NCBI GenBank assembly: GCA_046350355.1
Contig: JAXMAN010000002.1
Span: forward strand, 992,001 to 1,056,000
Length of the DNA stretch: 64,000 nt
Direction of reading: 5' to 3'
Source of the DNA: UBA966 sp046350355
Lineage (GTDB): Bacteria; Planctomycetota; Phycisphaerae; Phycisphaerales; SM1A02
Shown: one piece after another, positions 15,092 through 24,090 of the stretch
Layout of the letters: every line of letters starts with the position of its first letter
How positions within the stretch are numbered: the stretch's first letter is position 1
Notes under the pieces: model-generated
Seen by the model: the letters and a program-made list of their open reading frames with translations, nothing else
What the model was told of the DNA's origin: nothing
Database searches by the model: none
Made by a program: the position numbers and the translations under genes

Positions 15092-17706
15092 TGGAGATGA
15101 GCGTGCGCGCGTGCGCGGTCGCGGTGGTCGCGCGGACCGGCTCGCGCCTTCGGGCGCTCCTCCCCGCTTTCATCCTCGTGGCGATCGCCGCGTGCGCGCC
15201 GCAGGCGCACGCGCAGGCGACCTATGTCCAGTTTCCCGAACCACTCTCGCTCGCGGAGCTCACGGTCCTGCTGCGCGACCGCGCCCGCGTGGGGCCGGAG
15301 CAGATGGCGGCGATCGAACCGCTGCACGACGCGTACCTCGCGCGCATGCGGGCGCTTCGGCTGAAGGAGATCGAGGACTTCCTGAAGGCGTGGGGATCCG
15401 GCAACTCTCCGCGGCTCACACGGGCCGAGTTCAACCGCATGACGGCCGCGCACGACCAGATCATGCGCGAGCTCGGCGTCGCGGAGGACGAGCTCCTGCT
15501 GGCCGCGGCCGCCCGCGTCGACGAGGCGTCGCGCGCGGGCGTCCAGCGCGTGCGCGACCATCGGGAGCGTCGTCGTCGCGCAGCCGACCCGCTCCGCGGA
15601 TCGGTGCCCGTCGCGGCGTCGTTCGAGCTCTCCGAGATCGTGCTCCCGATGCGGCTGGACCCGCAGGCGCGCGCCGAAGTCGATGCGGTCCTGCAGGGAT
15701 ACGAGCAGCAGCTCACCTCGCAGCTGCGCGAGTATTCGGCGCTCGGGACGGAACTCGGTCGCGCCGAGGCGGCGGTGCATGAGGCCCCTCGGAAGGTCCC
15801 CGTCCACGCGGACAGCCCCGCCGGCGCCGGGGAGGAGGACGGGACGCAGCGGGAGGCCGCGACCGAGGTCCTCACTCCGCAGGAGCTGGAGCTCGACCGC
15901 TGCGACCAGCGCCGCCGTGCGAAGCTCGCGGAGCTCGACGCGCTGCATGCGCGCGCAGCATGCGCGATCGCGCCGCTGCTTCCGCCGGCGGAGCAGGAGC
16001 GGTTCCTCGCGAAGCTCCTGCGGGCGGGCTTCCCGGAACTCGGCAGCTCCGGGCTCTCGCAGGGGACCCTGTTTCGACTGGCGCTGGAGCTCGACGATCT
16101 TCCGGCGCAGGCGCGGGAGCGCGTCCAGCAACTGCGCGCCGAGTGGCTCGCCGCAGAGCTCGCGGCGCTCGACCTGGAGCTGCGCACGACGGTGCAGGCT
16201 CGAAGCGATGGTCGCACGCACTGGCAGTTCGGCAACGATCATCCCGGCTTGGCCGCGGTGGGCGATCGGCGCGAGGCGCGCGCACGGCGCCTGATCCAGG
16301 CGCTCGCCGACACCGTGGGCGGGAAGCGTGCCCGGAAACTGGCGCTTCGTCTGGACGAGATTTGGACGAAGCAGGCGGAGGAGGGTGCGCAACAGATGGC
16401 CTCCGGCGAGGTCATGGAGCAGGTCCACCTTGGGGACAGGTGGATGCTCCTCGAGTACTGCTGGGAGCAGTCGGAGGCGGCCGGGCAGGCGGACGACGCC
16501 CCCGATTCCGCGGAGACGGATTCCCTGAGTTCGTCGGGGCTGCCGCCGCTTGCCAAGCAGGGCGTGGAGGCCTTCCGCCCGTTCCTCGAACTGGACGCAG
16601 CGCAGGCGCTGGTGGCCGCCACGACGCTCGCCGATGCCCAGCGGCGCTGGCATGAGCAGGTCGATCCTTTGGAGGAGCGCTACCTCCAGGCGCGACAGGC
16701 GCAGGGGCCCCAGGAGGAAGACACGCCGGAGGCGCGCCGCTGGGCACGACTCATGGACGTGGACTCCCACCGGGCCTACCGCGATCACGTCGTGGCGTCC
16801 GTCTCGGCCGATGCACATGTCTTTGAGCAGCTTCGGGCCGCGCTGGGATCGACCGCCGCGGGCGCGATCCGCGCGCTGGGGGCGCAGCGAGCGATCCAGA
16901 CCCAGGACGAGTGGCACTTCATCGGAGCGTTGACGGATGCGCTCCGAGCGCTCACGCAGGTCGACCTGCCGCCCGCGGTGCGGACGCAGATCGTCGAGGC
17001 TTCGGCGGCGGAGCTCGACGCTCTTGCCGCCGCGCTCGAGCGCGGCCGGACGCACGATGCGGAATGCAGCCTGCGAATGGCGGAAGCCAGACGGCGCGTG
17101 CAGGACGCCGCCGATGCGTCCGATGCCAACGAGACGCCGGAGACCCTTGCGGCCTACGAGGCGGCGGCCGCGGAGGAGGATCGTCTGTGCGGCCTCATTG
17201 GGTCGGAACGCGAAGCGCATCTCGAGGCGGCCGCAGCGGCCTCGGGTGCCGCCTGGAAGCGGATGCTCGCCGCAGCGCCGGAGGATGCTCGCGAGGCGCT
17301 TCAGGAGGCGTACGAAGAGATCGCCTATCCGCGGATCTTCCTCGATCCCCGCGCGGGCGCTCGCTGGTGCGTGCGAGCGCTGCAGCTGCCCGACCTCACG
17401 GAGGCGCAGCGAAACGCCCTGGAGTCGCTGCGCGACCGCGCGAGCCGCGAACATCGCGAGCTCTCCCGGAAAATGGTGCCGCGCAACTGGGCGCGGCTCG
17501 AGCCCGTCGTCCCGATGACGCAGGAGCAGGCGTTGGAACTCTGGGCGGCCGAACGCCTGACGGCCGGGCTGGCCGAGTTCGACCGCGATGAGAAGAGCGC
17601 GCGGGTCGTCGCCGCACTGCGGCGGATCCTGACCGAGGCGCAACGCACGCGCCTGGCGGGACTGGATCGATACGAGGAGCTCGTGCTGGCCGCCCGGGAC
17701 CGCTAG
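15091..17706 (+). CDS. Secreted, helix-rich protein of unknown function (paralogue 2)
   Basis: 871 residues. N-terminal signal sequence with a hydrophobic core and IAACAPQAHAQ. An Ala-Ala-Cys could be a lipobox, but an Ala-x-Ala site follows, so either lipoprotein or Sec-I processing is possible. Same architecture as the preceding paralogue: SLAELTVLLRDR, AIEPLHDAYLARMRALRLKEIE at the start, EHRELSRKMVPRNW and FDRDEKSARVVAALRRI at the end. The middle has diverged strongly and uses less biased codons than its neighbour. Translation is probably coupled through TGATG. The stop codon lies in CTAG, shared with the stop of the convergent M28 peptidase. No known domain. Confidence 0.85.
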   Translation: MEMSVRACAVAVVARTGSRLRALLPAFILVAIAACAPQAHAQATYVQFPEPLSLAELTVLLRDRARVGPEQMAAIEPLHDAYLARMRALRLKEIEDFLKAWGSGNSPRLTRAEFNRMTAAHDQIMRELGVAEDELLLAAAARVDEASRAGVQRVRDHRERRRRAADPLRGSVPVAASFELSEIVLPMRLDPQARAEVDAVLQGYEQQLTSQLREYSALGTELGRAEAAVHEAPRKVPVHADSPAGAGEEDGTQREAATEVLTPQELELDRCDQRRRAKLAELDALHARAACAIAPLLPPAEQERFLAKLLRAGFPELGSSGLSQGTLFRLALELDDLPAQARERVQQLRAEWLAAELAALDLELRTTVQARSDGRTHWQFGNDHPGLAAVGDRREARARRLIQALADTVGGKRARKLALRLDEIWTKQAEEGAQQMASGEVMEQVHLGDRWMLLEYCWEQSEAAGQADDAPDSAETDSLSSSGLPPLAKQGVEAFRPFLELDAAQALVAATTLADAQRRWHEQVDPLEERYLQARQAQGPQEEDTPEARRWARLMDVDSHRAYRDHVVASVSADAHVFEQLRAALGSTAAGAIRALGAQRAIQTQDEWHFIGALTDALRALTQVDLPPAVRTQIVEASAAELDALAAALERGRTHDAECSLRMAEARRRVQDAADASDANETPETLAAYEAAAAEEDRLCGLIGSEREAHLEAAAAASGAAWKRMLAAAPEDAREALQEAYEEIAYPRIFLDPRAGARWCVRALQLPDLTEAQRNALESLRDRASREHRELSRKMVPRNWARLEPVVPMTQEQALELWAAERLTAGLAEFDRDEKSARVVAALRRILTEAQRTRLAGLDRYEELVLAARDR

Positions 17707-19412
17707 CTGCCCGCCCCCGCCCGCTCCCCCACCGCCCCCACCACCAGCGGCAGCGCGCCCAGCAGCACCAGCGCCGCGGCGGCGCCGTGCAGCGCGCCGA
17801 TGCCCATGCCCAGGGCGTCCAGCAGCGGCATCTCGAGCGGGATCCACACGAGCGCGGCCGCCGCGTAGCCGCCCAGCGCGCACCAGCGGCCGATGCGCTG
17901 CGCCTGCTGCGTCGGGGGCTCGTCGCGTCCGCGGCGCACGCGCGCGGCGGCGGCGGCGACGCCCGCGGCGACGCACGGCACGACCAGCGGCAGCGAAATC
18001 CCCGGCAGCAGCCACGCCGCCGCGACCGCGAGCGCGATCCACGGCGTCCACGCCCCCACCGCCGCGGCCAGCGGGCCCGCGCCCACGCGCCGCGCCAGCA
18101 GCGCGCCGAGCGCGACCACCAGCAGCGCCGCCGCGATCCACAGCAGCATGAGCATCCCGGCGATGCGCAGCGGCGCGTTGACCATGTTCACCTCCAGCGC
18201 CCGCGTGGCGATCTGGAAGAGCCATCCGATGCACCCGCCCGCCAGGATCACGCCGCCCGCGCCCAGGACGGCCGCCGCCGCCGCACGCACGCTGGTCGTG
18301 GAGTCCGCGCGGCGCGCGCCCGCGAGCAGCGTCCCCACGACGCAGATCGCCAGCATCGCGGCGGCGACCAGCGCGATCGGGCGCGTCGCCTCCTCGGGCC
18401 AGCGCAGGATGCCCAGGCCGAGCACATCGCCCCACACCGCGCGCCCCGGCGGGATCGCGCCCGGCTGCGCGGGCAGTGCCGCATCGAAGGCGCGCACCAG
18501 CTCCAGCGCCGTCTGCCCCATGTGCGCGAGCGTCGCGTCCTGCAGCCGCTGCGGCGTGTCCTGCGGCGAGTGGTACGCCGCGACGTCGCCGATGAAGGCG
18601 ACGTTGCAGCCCGAGCGGCCCGCGCGCAGGAAGACGGTGAAGTCCGAGCCGTTGGGCATGCGGCGGTACGCCTCGACCGCCAGCGACTGCGTGCGCGGCG
18701 CGCTCAGCGCCTGCGCCATGCGGTCGGCCAGCCATGCCGACTGCGGACCCGTCTCGTAGACCATCGCAGGGCCGGCGGCGCCGCGAGCGTCCAGGTTCAC
18801 GACCAGCTCGATCGCGGCGGCCGCGGGATGCGTCGCCTCGAAGGCGCGCGCGCCCAGCAGGCCGCGCTCCTCGCCGTCGGTGACCAGCAGCAGGATGTCG
18901 TGCGCGGGCGGCCGCGCCCGCAGCGCGCGCGCCACGCCGACGAGCGATGCCACGCCCGCGCCGTCGTCGCCGGCGCCGGGCGATCCCGGCACGCTGTCGG
19001 AGTGCGCGACCAGCGCGATGCGCGCGCCCTCGCCCCCGCGCGTCCCCGGCACGCGCACCACGAGGTTCTCCAAGGCGACCGGCCCGCCGGGAAGCCCGCG
19101 CTCGAGCGTGACCGCGTGCCGTTCCACGCTCAGGCCGAGCGACTCCAGGATCCCCCCGATGCGGTCGCGTCCCGCGCGCGCGGCGTCGGTGCCGACGACG
19201 CGCGGCGTCCCGTCGCCCACGATCGAGTCGAGATCCACGCGCGCCTGCGCGGCATCGAAACGCTCCCCGGCGCGCAGCGGCACGACCAGGTCCGGCCACC
19301 GCTCCATGGCCAGCGCGACCAGCAGCACGCCCATCGTCCACGCGAGCGCCACCCAGAGGCCACGGCGCGCCTGCGTGCGGACGCGGCGGGAGGTTTCGGC
19401 GTCGGTCAGCAT
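17703..19412 (-). CDS. M28-family metallopeptidase with C-terminal membrane domain
   Basis: 569 residues. One N-terminal membrane anchor (about 20-36) followed by an M28 di-zinc aminopeptidase domain. Metal and catalytic residues are visible in order: LVAHSDSVPGSPGAGDDGAG (His, bridging Asp), TDGEERGLLGA (catalytic Glu, metal Glu), VVNLDARG (Asp), and the final His in AAYHSPQDTPQ. From about residue 335 the protein turns into eight or so hydrophobic segments, the layout of membrane M28 peptidases such as yeast Pff1 or ER Fxna relatives. The active site should face the periplasm. The substrate is unknown. A TAGAGT hexamer lies 15 bases before the ATG. Confidence 0.9.
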   Translation of the reverse strand: MLTDAETSRRVRTQARRGLWVALAWTMGVLLVALAMERWPDLVVPLRAGERFDAAQARVDLDSIVGDGTPRVVGTDAARAGRDRIGGILESLGLSVERHAVTLERGLPGGPVALENLVVRVPGTRGGEGARIALVAHSDSVPGSPGAGDDGAGVASLVGVARALRARPPAHDILLLVTDGEERGLLGARAFEATHPAAAAIELVVNLDARGAAGPAMVYETGPQSAWLADRMAQALSAPRTQSLAVEAYRRMPNGSDFTVFLRAGRSGCNVAFIGDVAAYHSPQDTPQRLQDATLAHMGQTALELVRAFDAALPAQPGAIPPGRAVWGDVLGLGILRWPEEATRPIALVAAAMLAICVVGTLLAGARRADSTTSVRAAAAAVLGAGGVILAGGCIGWLFQIATRALEVNMVNAPLRIAGMLMLLWIAAALLVVALGALLARRVGAGPLAAAVGAWTPWIALAVAAAWLLPGISLPLVVPCVAAGVAAAAARVRRGRDEPPTQQAQRIGRWCALGGYAAAALVWIPLEMPLLDALGMGIGALHGAAAALVLLGALPLVVGAVGERAGAGS

Positions 19413-19576
19413 GGGGCGAAGGGCGGCACTCTAGGGGCGGCGGCACGGGCGCGAGCGTCCGCGCATACCCCGGTTATCGGGTGCGCCGACAACGCCATTC
19501 CCGTGAAGCCACGGGGCGCCGCGCCATTGTCTGACGCCCTGTGCAAAACCCATACAGACATGCTGAAAACACGGGC

Positions 19577-19582
19577 TAGACT
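19577..19582 (+). promoter_or_regulatory. Putative -10 element for the lamin-tail gene (copy 1)
   Basis: TAGACT, giving a leader of about 70 bases. The same hexamer precedes copy 2 (21459-21464) and mlaE. The 249-base region 19413-19661 between the divergent M28 gene and this one otherwise shows nothing recognisable. Confidence 0.35.
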
Positions 19583-19661
19583 CGCCCCGAGCAACCGCCA
19601 CGCAGGGCGTCTTCCTGCGTGGGCTCTGCCACTCCACCTCCGTCCAGAAGAGACCCCGACG

Positions 19662-21344
19662 ATGCGTTACTCCGCCTTCACCGCCATCGCCACCTTCGGG
19701 CTCACGGCCTCCGCCTTCGCGGGTGCCTCGAGCATCGTGATCAACGAGTTCCGCGGCGACCAGCCCTCGACCGACATCAACGAGTACGTCGAGCTCAAGG
19801 GCACCCCGGGCGCCTCCCTCGACGGCTACACCTTCCTGATCATCGGCGACGGCACGACCGCCACCAAGTCGGGCGTCGTCGAGTTCAAGTGGACCTTCTC
19901 CGCCGCCGACGTCATCGGCTCCAACGGCTACCTGGTGCTGCGCAAGCCCACCATGACCCTGCCGATCGCCTCGGGCGCGACCGTGGTGGACATCCTCCCG
20001 GACAACGCGACCGGCGTCTTCGAGAACGGCAACAACGTCACCCTCATGCTGGTCACCGGCTACACCGGCAGCAACGCGCAGGGCGCCGCCACCGGCACCG
20101 CCGCCGAGGACCTGGACACCAACGACGACGGCATCTTCGACGTCACCCCGTGGACCTCGATCGTCGACACCGTCGCCCTGAAGCACGACACCACGGCCGT
20201 GCCCAGCAGCGGCGAGGTCTGGTGGTACAGCCCGGTCACCGTCGGCCCGAACTCCTACCGCTACATCCAGAACGCCACGAGCGGCACGCAGGTCGCCGGC
20301 TGGGACTTCCAGACGACCACCAACGGCGGCACGGCGACGGCGGCCTCCCCCGCGACCCCCAAGGTCTATGTGGCCAACGTGGGCAGCGGCACGATGTACC
20401 TCGACGGCACCAACGGCGCGAGCGACTGGTTCGTCCCCGCGAGCGGCTCGACGAACACCGAGCTGAACGCCTTCGGCGGCACCGCCTCCAACGCCGGCGC
20501 GGGCATGTCGACGGTCACCACTGGGGCGGCCGCGCTGGCGCTCGTCAATCAGTCTGCCAACGGCAAGTCGACCACCTTCAAGTTCTCGATGGCGGGCCTC
20601 GCCGGCCTGAACATCAGCTACGCGACGCAGAAGAGCAGCGCGAGCGGATTCGCCACCCATCAGTGGGCGTGGAGCATCGACGGCAGCGTGTGGAACGACT
20701 TCGAGGCGGTCACGAACATCCCGACGAGCTTCGGCACGCGCACCCTCGCGCCGATCAACTTCCTTGACGGCGCCGCGGTCGCCTACCTGCGAATGACCGT
20801 CTCGGGCGCGACGAGTGCAACCTCCAACAACCGCCTCGACAACATCCAGTTCATCACCAACCCGGTCGAGACCAGCACGCAGGTCACCGCGTACGTCACG
20901 CCGATGTACGTGACCCGCAGCGCCGGCGGCCTCTGGGCCTTCGGTCCCGAGTCCACCGACGGTGGCTGGGACACCCCGGGTGGCGACAACTACTTCCCGC
21001 CCACCTACGCCTGCGGCGACCCGAACGCGGGCGACCCGCTCGCCGTGCACTTCAACCCCTACACGGCCGACGAGTGCTGCTGCGAGTTCGTGTGCGCGGC
21101 CGACGCGTACTGCTGCGAGGCGCACTGGGATTCCTTCTGCGTGACCAAGGCCGCCGAGTGCGCGGCCAACTGCAGCGCGCAGCCCTGCCCGGCTGACCTC
21201 GACGGCGACGGCGTCGTGGGTGGCGCGGACCTCGGCCTGCTCCTGGGCAGCTGGGGCACGCCCAACAACGACCTCGACGGCGACGGCGTCGTCGGCGGCG
21301 CGGACCTGGGCCTGCTCCTGGGCTCCTGGGGCGCGTGCCCGTAA
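19662..21344 (+). CDS. Secreted lamin-tail-type surface protein with CCC motif and dockerin-like repeats (copy 1)
   Basis: 560 residues. Signal peptide (about 1-20, ending AFAGA), then a lamin-tail-like beta domain from SIVINEFRGDQ with NEYVELKGTPGASLDGYTFL. A middle beta-rich region follows. Near residue 480 is a Cys-rich block (ADECCCEFVCAADAYCCEAHW and on, with about ten Cys) typical of Phycisphaerae secreted proteins. It ends with two repeats of DLDGDGVVGGADLGLLLGSWG spaced 25 residues apart, dockerin-like calcium-loop repeats that form a C-terminal tag in these bacteria. ATG preceded by AGAAGAG. A paralogue lies directly downstream. Likely exported and surface-attached; ligand unknown. 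Confidence 0.88.
   Translation: MRYSAFTAIATFGLTASAFAGASSIVINEFRGDQPSTDINEYVELKGTPGASLDGYTFLIIGDGTTATKSGVVEFKWTFSAADVIGSNGYLVLRKPTMTLPIASGATVVDILPDNATGVFENGNNVTLMLVTGYTGSNAQGAATGTAAEDLDTNDDGIFDVTPWTSIVDTVALKHDTTAVPSSGEVWWYSPVTVGPNSYRYIQNATSGTQVAGWDFQTTTNGGTATAASPATPKVYVANVGSGTMYLDGTNGASDWFVPASGSTNTELNAFGGTASNAGAGMSTVTTGAAALALVNQSANGKSTTFKFSMAGLAGLNISYATQKSSASGFATHQWAWSIDGSVWNDFEAVTNIPTSFGTRTLAPINFLDGAAVAYLRMTVSGATSATSNNRLDNIQFITNPVETSTQVTAYVTPMYVTRSAGGLWAFGPESTDGGWDTPGGDNYFPPTYACGDPNAGDPLAVHFNPYTADECCCEFVCAADAYCCEAHWDSFCVTKAAECAANCSAQPCPADLDGDGVVGGADLGLLLGSWGTPNNDLDGDGVVGGADLGLLLGSWGACP
21195..21333 (+). repeat. Two-copy 75-bp-period repeat encoding dockerin-like motifs
   Basis: Two near-identical copies of about 63 bases starting at 21195 and 21270, each encoding a GDG calcium-loop motif at the C-terminus of the lamin-tail protein. 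High nucleotide identity suggests recent duplication or gene conversion. Confidence 0.8.
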
Positions 21345-21376
21345 GTTCGACGAGCGCAGCCCGGATTCAACCTTTC

Positions 21377-21413
21377 CCGCGGGCCTGGAGCATGCTCCAG
21401 GCCCGCGGTGTTT
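21377..21413 (+). terminator. Terminator after lamin-tail gene copy 1
   Basis: Positions 21377-21408 form a perfect 32-base palindrome: a 14-bp stem with CATG at the centre, followed by TGTTT. The tail GGTGTTT matches the end of the tRNA-Arg terminator. Confidence 0.75.
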
Positions 21414-21458
21414 CCGGGAACCATGCGTCCGCAAAGTGGACTTGCGTGCGGGGAGGGT

Positions 21459-21464
21459 TAGACT
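21459..21464 (+). promoter_or_regulatory. Putative -10 element for the lamin-tail gene (copy 2)
   Basis: TAGACT in GGGTTAGACTTG, after the upstream terminator. Implies a leader of about 58 bases. No -35 at good spacing is visible. Confidence 0.35.
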
Positions 21465-21529
21465 TGATCGGTTCCACCGCGCGGGAGTTTCCGCGCGTCA
21501 TCCGCCCAACCCGAAGAATCGAGCCGCCG

Positions 21530-23200
21530 ATGCGCACCGCCATCGTCTCCCTCCTGGCCAGCAGCTGCCTCGCCACGACCGCGTGGTCGGGCGAGACCCT
21601 CCGGATCAACGAGTTCCGTCCCGACCAGACGGGCACGGACACCAACGAGTACATCGAGCTCAAGGGCATGCCCGGCGCCCCGCTGGGAATCGTCACGCTG
21701 CTCATCCTGGGCGACGGATCGGGCACGACCAAGTCCGGCGTGATCGAGTTCAAGTGGACCTTCGGTCCCAACGACTTCGTCGGCTCCAACGGCTTCGTCG
21801 TCCTGCGCAAGCCCGGCATGACGCTCCCGATCGCGCCGGGCACGACGGTCATCGACCTCGAGCCGCCCAACGCGACGGGCGACTTCTTCGAGAACGGCAA
21901 CAACACGACGGTCCTGCTGGTCACCGGCTACACGGGCAGCATGCCGCAGGGCTCGACCGCGAGCGCGGGCGACGACCTCGACACCAACGACGACGGCATC
22001 CTCGACAGCACGCCGTGGGAGGCGCTCCTCGACAGCGTCTCGCTCAAGGTCGATCCGGGCGCGGCGCCCAGCGCGAACGAGGTGTGGTGGTACAGCGCCA
22101 ACACGGTCGGCCCCGACACCTACCGCACCGCGCAGAGCAACACGACGGGCACGCTCCTGGCGGGCTGGGACTTCCAGACCACGGCCAATGGTGGCACCGC
22201 CTCGCTCGCGATCCCGAACACCCCCCGCGTCTACCAGGCGAACGTCGGCAGCGGCACGATGTACTTCGACGGCACGCACGGCGCGAGCGACTGGACCGTC
22301 GGCACGCTCACCGGCAACACCGAGCTCAACGCCTTCAGCGGCACGGCGCTCAACGCGGGCCCGGGCATGTCCACGGCGACCGCGGCGCCCGCGAGCCTGG
22401 CGCTGGTGAACGTCTCGGCCAACGGCAAGTCGGGCGTGATCGCCTTCTCCATGGCCGGCGTCGATGGCCTGCAGGTCAGCTACGCCACGCAGCGCACGAC
22501 CACCGGCTTCACCAGCCAGCAGTGGGACTGGAGCACCGACGGCGTCGCCTGGACCCCGCTCGAGACGGTGAGCGGCCTGAGCTCGAGCTTCGCCGTGCGG
22601 ACGCTGGCGCTGACGCACGCGCTGGACGGCGCGGCGACCGCCTACCTGCGCCTGACCGTCGACGGCGCGACGACCGCCAGCTCCAACAACCGCATCGACA
22701 ACCTGCAGCTCCTGGCCAACCCGGTCACGACGACGACGCTGCTGGTGAACAACGCGGCGCCGATGTACGTCGAGCGCCTGCCCACCGGCGAGTGGATCTT
22801 CGGCCCCGACGCGGTCGAGGGCGGCTGGGACACCCCCGGCGCGGAGAACTTCGTTCCGCCGGCGTACGCGTGCGGCCTGCCCGAGTCGGGCGACGCGCTG
22901 GCGGCGCACTTCAACCCCTTCGCGGCCGACGCCTGCTGCTGCGCCTTCGTCTGCGCCTCGGACGCGTACTGCTGCCAGGCGCACTGGGATGCGTTCTGCG
23001 CGACCGCCGCGGCGGCGTGCGCGGCCAACTGCGCGCCCCCCTGCCCGGGCGACCTCAACGGCGACGGCATCGTCAACGGCGCCGACATCGGCATGCTGCT
23101 GGGCGCGTGGGGCACCTCGACGAACGACCTCACCGGCGACGGCATCGTCAACGGCGCGGACATCGGCGTGCTGCTGGGCGGCTGGGGCGTCTGCCCCTGA
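21530..23200 (+). CDS. Secreted lamin-tail-type surface protein with CCC motif and dockerin-like repeats (copy 2)
   Basis: 556 residues, co-linear with the upstream paralogue over its whole length. Signal peptide about 1-19 (LLASSCLATTAWSG), lamin-tail-like start TLRINEFRPDQTGTDTNEYIE, the shared segment GWDFQTTANGGTA, the Cys-rich block ADACCCAFVCASDAYCCQAHW, and two C-terminal repeats DLNGDGIVNGADIGMLLGAWG / DLTGDGIVNGADIGVLLGGWG. It is separated from copy 1 by a terminator and its own -10-like hexamer, so it is probably transcribed independently and the pair could be expressed under different conditions. Function unknown; surface attachment is inferred from the C-terminal tag. Confidence 0.88.
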   Translation: MRTAIVSLLASSCLATTAWSGETLRINEFRPDQTGTDTNEYIELKGMPGAPLGIVTLLILGDGSGTTKSGVIEFKWTFGPNDFVGSNGFVVLRKPGMTLPIAPGTTVIDLEPPNATGDFFENGNNTTVLLVTGYTGSMPQGSTASAGDDLDTNDDGILDSTPWEALLDSVSLKVDPGAAPSANEVWWYSANTVGPDTYRTAQSNTTGTLLAGWDFQTTANGGTASLAIPNTPRVYQANVGSGTMYFDGTHGASDWTVGTLTGNTELNAFSGTALNAGPGMSTATAAPASLALVNVSANGKSGVIAFSMAGVDGLQVSYATQRTTTGFTSQQWDWSTDGVAWTPLETVSGLSSSFAVRTLALTHALDGAATAYLRLTVDGATTASSNNRIDNLQLLANPVTTTTLLVNNAAPMYVERLPTGEWIFGPDAVEGGWDTPGAENFVPPAYACGLPESGDALAAHFNPFAADACCCAFVCASDAYCCQAHWDAFCATAAAACAANCAPPCPGDLNGDGIVNGADIGMLLGAWGTSTNDLTGDGIVNGADIGVLLGGWGVCP

Positions 23201-23236
23201 CGGCGCGGGCCGACGAGTGACCGCGCGCGCCCGCCC

Positions 23237-23242
23237 TAGACT
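23237..23242 (+). promoter_or_regulatory. Putative leaderless-type -10 element of mlaE
   Basis: TAGACT followed by the 6-base spacer GCGCGC and then the GTG start. No Shine-Dalgarno sequence. Confidence 0.55.
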
Positions 23243-23248
23243 GCGCGC

Positions 23249-24079
23249 GTGGCTCACGCGACGCACGCCGTCACCCTGCTGGGCGGCGCGATCTTCGACC
23301 GGATCGCCGGCTTCGGCGCCTTCGTGCGCTTCGCGCTGGCGACGCTCGCCGCGCTCGTGGAACACCCCGCCCGCTGCCTGCGCTGGCGGCAGCTCGCGCC
23401 GCAGCTCCTGGCGGTGGGCACGGCCTCGGTGCCGGTCGTCGCGGTCACCGGCTGCTTCATCGGCATGATCCTGGCGGTGGAGGGGTTCGCGCAGTTCGAG
23501 GCCATCGGCGCCTCGCGGCGCATCGGCGGGATCATCAACGTCAGCGTCGTGAAGCAGATCGGCCCCGTCCTGGCGGCGGTGATGGTCGCCGGGCGCGTCG
23601 GCGGCGCGATCGCGGCCGAGCTGGGCACCATGAAGGTGACCGAGCAGCTCGACGCGATGCGCGCGATGGCCGCGAGCCCGATCGTGCGGCTGGTCGCGCC
23701 GCGCTTCGTCGCGTGCCTGGTGATGACCCCGATCCTCACCGTCTTCAGCGACCTGCTGGGCGCCTGGGGCGCCTGGGTCGTGGTGGTGAAGCTCTTCGGG
23801 GTCTCCTCGACCGAGTACTGGCACTACACGGCGCAGTTCATGGTCGCGCTCGACCCGGTGAACGGACTGATCAAGGCGACCGCCTTCGGCGCGGCGATCG
23901 GCTTCATCTGCTGCTACAAGGGGTTCACCTGCGGGCCGGGCGCCGAGGGGGTGGGCCGGGCGGCGACCAGCGCCTTCGTCGCCTCCTTCATCGCCATCGT
24001 GGCGATCAACCTGGTGCTCGTGGACTTCCTGCAGACGGTGACGCGGCTGGTCTACGGGGGAATTTCCTCGGCCCTGTAG
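23249..24079 (+). CDS. mlaE: MlaE/YrbE-family ABC transporter permease
   Basis: 276 residues, standard length. Inner-membrane permease of MCE-type lipid transport, which moves phospholipids between the membranes of diderm bacteria. The family core is clear: GCFIGMILAVEGFAQFEAIGA, RIGGIINVSVVKQIGPVLAAVMVAGRVGGAIAAELGTMKVTEQLDAM, and the later CYKGFTCGPGAEGVGRAAT block before the last helix. Five to six membrane helices. The partners MlaF (ATPase) and MlaD (MCE protein), usually next to it, are absent; a transglutaminase-like gene follows. GTG start, apparently leaderless. Confidence 0.92.
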   Translation: MAHATHAVTLLGGAIFDRIAGFGAFVRFALATLAALVEHPARCLRWRQLAPQLLAVGTASVPVVAVTGCFIGMILAVEGFAQFEAIGASRRIGGIINVSVVKQIGPVLAAVMVAGRVGGAIAAELGTMKVTEQLDAMRAMAASPIVRLVAPRFVACLVMTPILTVFSDLLGAWGAWVVVVKLFGVSSTEYWHYTAQFMVALDPVNGLIKATAFGAAIGFICCYKGFTCGPGAEGVGRAATSAFVASFIAIVAINLVLVDFLQTVTRLVYGGISSAL

Positions 24080-24090
24080 GCGCGCGGGCG

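Noticed and set aside
15082..19446. A 1,454-codon minus-strand frame across paralogue 2 and the M28 gene
   Set aside because: It overlaps two genes with signal peptides and conserved motifs and reads as Arg-rich noise.
19662..23200. Cellulosome components, suggested by dockerin-like repeats
   Set aside because: No cohesin, scaffoldin or glycoside hydrolase is nearby. These repeats are a general C-terminal tag in Phycisphaerae.
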